From: Castanea sativa
Taxonomy: Eukaryota > Streptophyta > Magnoliopsida > Fagales > Fagaceae
Assembly: GCF_040712315.1 (NCBI RefSeq)
Contig: NC_134020.1
Coordinates: 37,998,751-38,062,750, forward strand
Direction: 5' to 3'
DNA length: 64,000 nt
Position numbers and translations under genes: made by a program
Notes under the pieces: model-generated
Seen by the model: the letters and a program-made list of their open reading frames with translations, nothing else
Told to the model about the DNA's origin: nothing
Database searches by the model: none
Part shown: positions 57,765-64,000 of the stretch, one piece after another
Layout: each line of letters starts with the position of its first letter
How positions within the stretch are numbered: position 1 is the stretch's first letter

Positions 57765-58272
57765 ATAGCCACTCAAAACTCTATTTTTCATCATCCGAGG
57801 AGAAAAATAGGGTTTTGATCCAACGAACACTTCCTCCACACTTTCTGTAAATAACCACACGTGTGAAAACCGTTTCACGTTCCGGAGGGTGACACTTGGC
57901 GGTTTTATTTTCAAAAACGCGCGTATTTATTACTGTAAGTTATACCTTGTCCCCCACGTTCAACGGTGAGATGAGCATCCAACGGTCCTTGTTATTCTAT
58001 GAAAATTTGGGCGGAACAAATACAATTTCGAGGCCGCTTCCCGCACGTCGTGACGCTTCGGGAACCTGCGCCTTCATTTATTTCTCCAGAGACTAATCCC
58101 ATCAAAACATCAGCAATCACCTTTTGTCTACACAAATCCGTGGAAACTCGCACAACTTCAAGTCTGTAAGTTCTTATTCCTTTTTTCTCTTAACCCTTTC
58201 TCCTCGGACTCTGTCCTCGGCTCTCCTTATAATCATTCCCCCTTTTAGAATTTAGCCTTTCGTTCATATTTG
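57765..58272 (+). promoter_or_regulatory. Upstream region of element C antisense gene
   Basis: It shares with element A an ACCACACGTGT G-box-like site (about 57855), the block CCCACGTTCAACGGTGAGAT (about 57953) with a second AACGG nearby, AAATTTGGGCGG and a possible leader-intron donor CTGTAAGTTCTTATTCC (about 58165). CCGAGGA/TCCTCGG occurs at 57788, 58201 and 58214. No clear TATA box was found. Promoter function is inferred from conservation between the two copies. Confidence 0.45.
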
Positions 58273-60760
58273 ATGGGAAATTTTAAGTGTCTAGTTGATA
58301 CCGCCGCTGGAATGGAAGGCTTCAGAGCCAAGTATCACATTCCCGGTGATGTAGGTTTAAAATATTGCCTGGCGAAAGCCGTGGCCGGCTCTAGAAAGAC
58401 TGGAGAGGTTATCATCCCAATGGTAGCCTTTGTAGAGGGGGGGATGACCCTCCCAATGAAGCCTGTAACTAGGGAGTACCTCCGCAACCACCGGTTGTGT
58501 CCTGATCAATGCACCTCGAACGTTTTTAGAGTTTTGGGTAGCGTCGATGCTCTAAACGAGCAAATGGGTCTAAACCTCACCTGGCACGATGTCGTCTTTC
58601 TGTACAAGTGCCATAAACTCACCAATGTAGGTTACTACATTAAATCCCGCTCCAGCGTCGTTAGGCTAATCTCCTGTCTGCCCAAATCCAACAAAGGCAT
58701 GAAGGATGACTACCTGATCGTCTCTGGGAACTGGCACGATGGCCTCCATTGCCCAGTTGAGTAGGGAGATCCAGGTGCGACACCTTAGGATTAACCCCCC
58801 CACCGCACAACTTCCTCTAACACTCACAAAAATGCGTATTCACATGTATTCATGTTTATTTAAGTTTATTTTATGTTGTGTGAATCTGAACATGTTCGTT
58901 TGCTTTGATGTCTTTCTTTGCAGATAAGCAACACGTGCGCCCACGCTTGAGCCACTACAACGTTGCAGATCTAAACCGTGTACTGCGCTCCGAGGTGTTT
59001 GTCAGCGAGGACCTACAACTCAGGGCTGCTCACTTAATTCTAGGGTACGATCCCGTATCCTCGGACTTCCAGGCAATAGAGAACGCCATTATTGCAGGTG
59101 ACCGGCGGCGTAGGAAGATCAACGTAGCCAGACCTCACTTCCTGGACGATCACGACCTCCCTGACAGCCCTAACACCATACTGTATTTACAACCGATTGT
59201 TGCGGTCCCTCTAGCTACACACTCCCAGGCAATTGTTGTCCCAGAGGAGCAAGTGTCTTCTTCAAACACTTTGGACGAGGAGATAGACCAGTTTCGGCCC
59301 GAGGACTCCCCACGACCTCGCGGAAACCCGTTTGTTATCCTTTCCGACGAGGAAGAGGAAGAAGCCGAGGCCTCTGGGATCGCAGGTCTAGTGATAGCGC
59401 GTCCAGACGACAGTTCCATTGAAGAAGATATGGACAAGCTAAAGGATCTTATGACCGATAGAGGCGCTCGAGTGGCAAAGAAAGGGACACGGGGGTCCCA
59501 GGTTCCCCCTGCTTTACCACTACCTCCTCCTCCTCCAGCTGACCCTAAGCCTCTAGCCGAAGATCCCAAGAAGAAAAGGAAAGCGGAGGTTGAGGGGGTT
59601 GGAGGTGAAAAGCAAAAGAAGATGAAACAGCCCGCCCGACCCAGGAGAAGTTGGACAAGGGCAAAGGCGCGCCCGCTCAGGCCCGAAAGCGGGGAGATCG
59701 AGACATGGCCGAGGTGCGCCGAGCACCACCACCCGATCTCTGACTTGAGACTAGACGGCGCTCCCGTTCCCTGCCATTCCAATATCGTGGCGGTCCGGCA
59801 AGGCCACGCTCACCACCTAGCCGAGGTGCCGGAGCGCCTCTTCCCGCTTCCCAAGGACATGGAAACCTTGGAGAAGATGGGCCAGCCGCACTGCTCCTCT
59901 CGTTGAAGAGGGGTTTAGCTCTGTAAGTTCCATCTTACACTAACATTCTATACCGGTTTGTAAACACTTCACGTATTTAACCTCCTATCCTTTTTAGGTC
60001 CCATCCAGAGGTTTTCGCCGTCGAGAAGTTCGTGGACGACTCTCGGAAGCGCGCGGGATGGAGTAGGAGCTAAGGCAAGAGGCAAGAAGATCTCTAAGCC
60101 AGGCCTAGCAGAATGGGAAAATCACGTCCCAAGGCGGCCGACTTGAAAAGAGAAAGAGATGGTGACAAGGCCAGCTTTAAGACGATGACAACCCAAGTGG
60201 AGGGCCAGCTCCTTCGTCAAAAGGATGACGAGCTCGCCCAAGTCCAACAGTGCACGCTCCCGACTTGGAAAAGGAGCTTACGCGGGCTAAGGAGGAGGCT
60301 CGCGCCCATCGCACGCACTGGGGAGGCCCCGAAGAAGGCCAGCGATCGAGGGGTGACCAGAACGCAAGAAGAGCGACAGAGGCTTTCAGAGGCCGTGCCG
60401 AGAACCGTCGGCGGAAGGTCCGGGGAGAGGCCATGAATGGCAAGAGGGGTTCCTCAAGCTTCCGATGAGGAAGCCCGAGAACATATGGCTTCCCCTAGAC
60501 ATACAGGAAATTGAAGACCCTCCATGTCGCCGCCTCTGCCCTTCCTCCTATAATGGAAGAGCTCGTCTCGCTCCTAGGTCTGAAGGTTCCCACAAAGAGA
60601 AGGACGAGTGTGGTGGTGCCGAGAAGGAGCAGATCCAAAGTGTGGAGCCCCTCATGCCTTCAACAGCAAAGGAAACAAGCATTGTCCACCTTTGAGCTTG
60701 GAATCCAAGAGTACCGAGGCAGGCAGCAGCTCCCTTCAAGACCCCCTTCCCTAGTTTAGG
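58273..60760 (+). pseudogene. Element C antisense gene: Transposase_28-like, coiled-coil protein
   Basis: Exon 1 (58273-58774) begins MGNFKCLVDTAAGMEGFRAK and aligns with element A along its full length. Intron 1 (CCAG/GTGCGA to TTTGCAG at 58923) keeps the same phase. Exon 2 (58924 to about 59928) runs DKQHVRPRLSHYNVADLN, then acidic (SDEEEEEAEAS), Pro-rich and Lys-rich segments to LPKDMETLEKMGQ. A third exon from about 60000 holds remnants of the coiled coil. A TAG at 58762-58764 replaces the Trp that element A keeps (PWGDPG). Small indels near 59690-59750 sum to minus three and restore the frame. Otherwise exons 1 and 2 are remarkably open. Confidence 0.78.
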
Positions 60761-61194
60761 GCCTAGTATAGGAATTTTCTGTACTCCCCTTCTTTGTATA
60801 TAATTAATGAAGAAGATTTTTATTCAATTTTTGTTCACATTGTCTTGGTTTTGCTTTATTCTTTTTGTTCTTGCCATGAGAGCTTTTAATAACAAACAGT
60901 TAAAGGGGAAGCAGAATAAATAAGTACAACTCCACCATGCAATTAACTATGACTTCAAAATTACCGCATAACTTAATTTAGACATCAAATAATACCAAAG
61001 TTAGACAACTCATATGACAGTTAAACCTTTGTAATCTGATATATTGCCTTCAGCAGGATGTAAGGTCCGAAGACCATTCCTCGCAAAAATTTTGCTTAAC
61101 ACTTAAGAATGAAGAACTTGAGATCCAAATTAATAAATGATGAGATAATGATTTCCATAAAAAGGGTGATAAGAATAAGAACAGTGACAAAATA

Positions 61195-61880
61195 TTAAGA
61201 ATAGCGACAAGGTTTGGTCCGAGGACTATACTTAACCAAGTTTCTATTTGATTTTTAAGAATAGTAACTTCAAGTGTTAATTTCCCCAAAGTAGGAGGTC
61301 CGAGGACCCGGCATATAATGTTGTTTTAACAAATGACAAGACATCAATTTCCACAAGGTTTGTGGTCTCGAGGACCGCACTTAACCAAGTTTCTTTTTGA
61401 TTATTAAGAACAGTAGCTTCAACTGTTAATTTTCCCAAAGTAGGAGGTCCGAGGACCCGGCATAACTAAGGTTCTGTTTAACAAATGACAAGACATCAAT
61501 TTCCACAAGGTTTGTGGTCCGAGGACTGCACTTAACCAAGTTTCTTTTTGATGCTTAAGAACAGTAGCTTCAAATGTTAATTTCCCCAAAGTAGGAGGTC
61601 CGAGGACCCGGCATAACTAAGGTTCTGTTTAACAAATGACAAGACATCAATTTTCACAAGGTTTGTGGTCCGAGGACTGCACTTAACCAAGTTTCTGTTT
61701 GATTCTTAAGAACAGTAGTTTCAAATGTTAATTTCCCCAAAGTAGGAGGTCCGAGGACCCGGCATAACTAAGGTTCTGTTTAACAAATGACAAGACATCA
61801 ATTTCCACAAGGTTTGTGGTCCGAGGACTGCACTTAACCAAGTTTCTGTTTGATTCTTAAGAACAGTAGCTGCAAGTGTC
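61195..61880. repeat. 150-bp tandem array, about 4.5 copies, in element C
   Basis: GTAGGAGGTCCGAGGACCCG starts at 61291, 61440, 61591 and 61742, with a partial copy on the left. The unit is homologous to the array of element A at 15165-15965. Most units carry two GTCCGAGGAC motifs, here almost all intact. The array lies directly beyond the integrase stop at 61928. Confidence 0.95.
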
Positions 61881-61927
61881 AGAGGTACTCATAACTTTGA
61901 AATATTAACTGACAAAAACCCATTTTA

Positions 61928-63241
61928 TTAATAATAATACCTTCTAAGATTATTTACATTCCATGGGCGTGGTACAATTCTTTCATCTAGGTCAACTAGT
62001 CGATATGACCCTATGCTTGCTACTGAAACAATGCGATAGGGGCCTTCCCAGTTGGGTCCTAGCTTACCCCAAGCTGGGTTCTTAGAAGTGCCTACAACTT
62101 TCCTTAGTACAAGATCACCAGGCGCAAGTGGCCTTAGCTTCACGTGGGCATCATATCCCCGTTTTAACTTCTGTTGATAATAAGCCATTTGGACCATGGC
62201 TGCCTCGCGTCGTTCCTCGAGTAAATCAAGACCTTTCTCCAGGAGTCCATTGTTATTCTCCGGGCTAAAAGAACTTGTCTTTAGGGTGGGAAAACCAGAT
62301 TCCAGAGGTATCACCGCCTCGGCTCCATAAGTCATAGAGAATGGCGTTTCTCCCGTGGACCTGCGCGGTGTGGTCCGATACGTCCATAGAACATGAGGGA
62401 GCTCTTCTACCCATCTGCCTTTCGCATCGTCCAACCTTTTCTTAAGCTCACTGACTATGACCTTGTTAACGGCCTCGGCTTGTCCATTTCCCTGAGGATA
62501 AGATGGGGTGGAATATCTGTTTATGATGCCCATATCACCGCAATACTTCCTAAAAGCTTTGCTGTCAAATTGAACACCATTGTCTGATATAAGTGTGTGT
62601 GGTATACCGAATCTAGTGACAATATTTTTCCAGACGAACTTCTTGGAATCAATATCTCTGATATTTGCCAAGGGCTCCGCCTCGACCCATTTAGTAAAGT
62701 AATCCGTTCCTACAAGAACCCATCTTTTATTTCCTGCTGCTCTCGGAAATGGCCCCACTATGTCCAATCCCCACTGCGCAAAAGGCCAAGAACTGGAGAG
62801 AGGGTTGAGAACCCCTCCAGGCTGATGAATATTAGGGGCGAACCTCTGGCATTGATCACATTTTCTGGCATAGTCCTGAGCCTCCCTCTGCATGTTAGGC
62901 CACCAATAACCCTGAGTCAGGGCCCTATGGGCTAAGGACCTTCCCCCAGTGTGGCTTCCACAAATTCCTTCATGCAGTTCTTCGAGAAGTGCTTCCGTTG
63001 ATTCAGGGTGCACATACAATAGGTACGGTCCTGAGAAGGATCGTTTGTACAGTTTCTGATCCTCGGATAGCCAAAAACGTGGCGCCTTCCGACGCACCTT
63101 CTCTGCTTCAGACTTGTCCTCAGGAAGGATGTCGTTCTTAAGAAAAGATACGATTGGGTCCATCCAACTAGGTCCAAGCCTTATTAGATGGATGCGAGCC
63201 GCCTCTGCTGGATAAGAGTTGGCTCCAGGAATCCTCCACAA
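61928..63241 (-). CDS. Element C integrase with open reading frame
   Basis: The 437-codon open stretch is the C-terminal end of pol. After the linker (GPSWMDPIVSFLKNDILP, FWLSEDQKLYKRSF) comes the zinc finger with His near residues 90 and 97 and Cys at 128 and 131. The catalytic core has D160 (GLDIVGPFP), D220 (LISDNGVQFDS) and E256 (GNGQAEAVNK), giving the D-35-E spacing of a working integrase. The C-terminal domain ends GKLGPNWEGPYRI, RPWNVNNLRRYYY. The Met at 63241 is not a true start, since the polyprotein enters from upstream across a disruption near 63240-63343. All three catalytic residues are intact, unlike element B. Confidence 0.93.
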   Translation of the reverse strand: MWRIPGANSYPAEAARIHLIRLGPSWMDPIVSFLKNDILPEDKSEAEKVRRKAPRFWLSEDQKLYKRSFSGPYLLYVHPESTEALLEELHEGICGSHTGGRSLAHRALTQGYWWPNMQREAQDYARKCDQCQRFAPNIHQPGGVLNPLSSSWPFAQWGLDIVGPFPRAAGNKRWVLVGTDYFTKWVEAEPLANIRDIDSKKFVWKNIVTRFGIPHTLISDNGVQFDSKAFRKYCGDMGIINRYSTPSYPQGNGQAEAVNKVIVSELKKRLDDAKGRWVEELPHVLWTYRTTPRRSTGETPFSMTYGAEAVIPLESGFPTLKTSSFSPENNNGLLEKGLDLLEERREAAMVQMAYYQQKLKRGYDAHVKLRPLAPGDLVLRKVVGTSKNPAWGKLGPNWEGPYRIVSVASIGSYRLVDLDERIVPRPWNVNNLRRYYY

Positions 63242-63342
63242 GGATAATCCGGGGCAAATCCTTGAGCCGAGGACGTTGCTAACGTAGCCAAGGAATCGGC
63301 ATGAGTGTTCCCACTCCTAGAGATGAGCTAAGACAAAGGAGT

Positions 63343-64000
63343 CTAATTCCGCTGACGCTTGACCTGGGCCAAATATTCTTGCATTCTTGAGTCCCTGGCC
63401 TCCATGGTCCCCATGACCTGGCCGACCACTAACTGAGAGTCCGAGAACGCATGGACTTCCTTTCCACCCATCTTATGTGACATGTTCATGCCCACCAGAA
63501 CTGCTTCGTATTCGGCTTCATTATTAGTACCCGAGAATGATAGCCTTAGAGATTTTTCAAAGATAATTCCCTCTGGGGATATCAGAACAAGTCCCACACC
63601 AGACCCTCTCTGATTAGCTGCCCCATCCACATACATTTTCCAAGTCGAAGGCCCTGCGGCCGTGATCACACCAACTGATTTTCCATCCATGCGTGCTTCT
63701 TTTAGAGCCTCTTCTGGCAATGGTTCAGTAAACTCTACCACCAAGTCAGCGAGGACCTGGCCCTTCACCGAGGTGCGAGGTTTGTATTTAACGTCAAAAG
63801 CTCCTAATATGGTTCCCCACTTTGCCACCCTACCAGTGTAGTCGGCGCTGCGTAACACTGCCTTGAGAGGTAATTGGGTCAGAACCACCACAGTATGAGA
63901 CTGAAAATAATGAGGGAGCTTCCGCGTGGCATGAACTATGGCCAGAAGCGCTTTCTCCAAGAGCAAGTAGCGCACCTCGGCCTCATTCAAAGACTTACTA
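63343..64000 (-). pseudogene. Element C RNase H domains, partial
   Basis: Entering from the right edge: the end of the first RNase H (NEAEVRYLLLEKALLAIVHA), PRTSVKGQVLADLVVEF, then the second RNase H with VDGAANQRGSGVGLVLISPE, GTNNEAEYEAVLVG and FSDSQLVVGQV, which include its acidic residues. The frame ends at 63343 after AQVKRQRN and must shift to reach integrase, so at least one indel is present. Reverse transcriptase lies outside the window. Confidence 0.88.

Larger units (their letters stand above)
57068..64000 (-). mobile_element. Element C: Tat-type Ty3/gypsy retrotransposon, cut by window edge
   Basis: The 3' LTR is at 57068-57764, followed by the antisense gene, the 150-bp array, integrase and RNase H on the minus strand; the rest of pol, gag and the 5' LTR lie beyond 64000. 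It is the same lineage as A: the LTR ends, CCGAGGA motifs, array unit, antisense gene and integrase all match. It inserted into the end of hAT element F. The stretch 60761-61194, between the antisense gene and the array, is AT-rich and featureless. Confidence 0.93.

Overview
The window is nuclear DNA of a flowering plant, most likely a woody rosid. It holds two ordinary plant genes with GT-AG introns, AT-rich intergenic DNA, many microsatellites, miniature inverted-repeat elements (MITEs), and nested plant LTR retrotransposons. Some small repeats look like families common in Fagales genomes, but that placement is an impression from memory. No bacterial, organellar, tRNA, rRNA or CRISPR features were seen.

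Host genes. At the left edge is the 5' half of a BSL2/BSL3-type Kelch-phosphatase gene of brassinosteroid signalling (minus strand, six exons seen, running off the left edge). At 32446-38786 is a complete seven-exon gene for LSG1, the circularly permuted GTPase of late 60S ribosome maturation (minus strand, 596 codons, one GC-AG intron). The rest is transposable elements and intergenic DNA.

Mobile DNA, left to right: a hAT-type non-autonomous element at 5570-6523 with a perfect 8-bp target duplication; further small inverted-repeat elements; a Tat-type Ty3/gypsy element A at 10969-22133 (TSD GCAGT); a Ty1/copia element E at 22768-27248 (TSD AAGTT); a three-layer nest at 39206-51903, where a Mutator-like inverted-repeat element (TSD TTAATTTAT) contains a Tat solo LTR D (TSD ACCAC), which contains a full-length Tat-type element B (TSD ATTTC); a second hAT-type non-autonomous element with a 34-bp minisatellite, interrupted by a coding hAT element F; and a third Tat-type element C from 57068, which interrupts F and runs off the right edge.

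The most interesting content is the shared architecture of elements A, B and C. Each carries gag-pol on the minus strand. On the opposite strand, between integrase and the 3' LTR, each has a multi-exon gene for a Transposase_28-like and coiled-coil protein. Where the two genes converge each has a tandem array: 150-bp units in A and C, 58-bp units in B. The non-coding parts are crowded with an element-specific short motif (CCGAGGA/TCCTCGG in A, C and D; GACGA/TCGTC in B). Upstream of the antisense gene lie G-box-like sites, and in B also a TATA box. Extra antisense ORFs in Tat elements are known. The pairing of such a gene with family-specific motif clusters suggests a testable motif-targeted self-regulation or anti-silencing system, comparable in logic to VANC proteins of VANDAL elements. 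That function is inference only.
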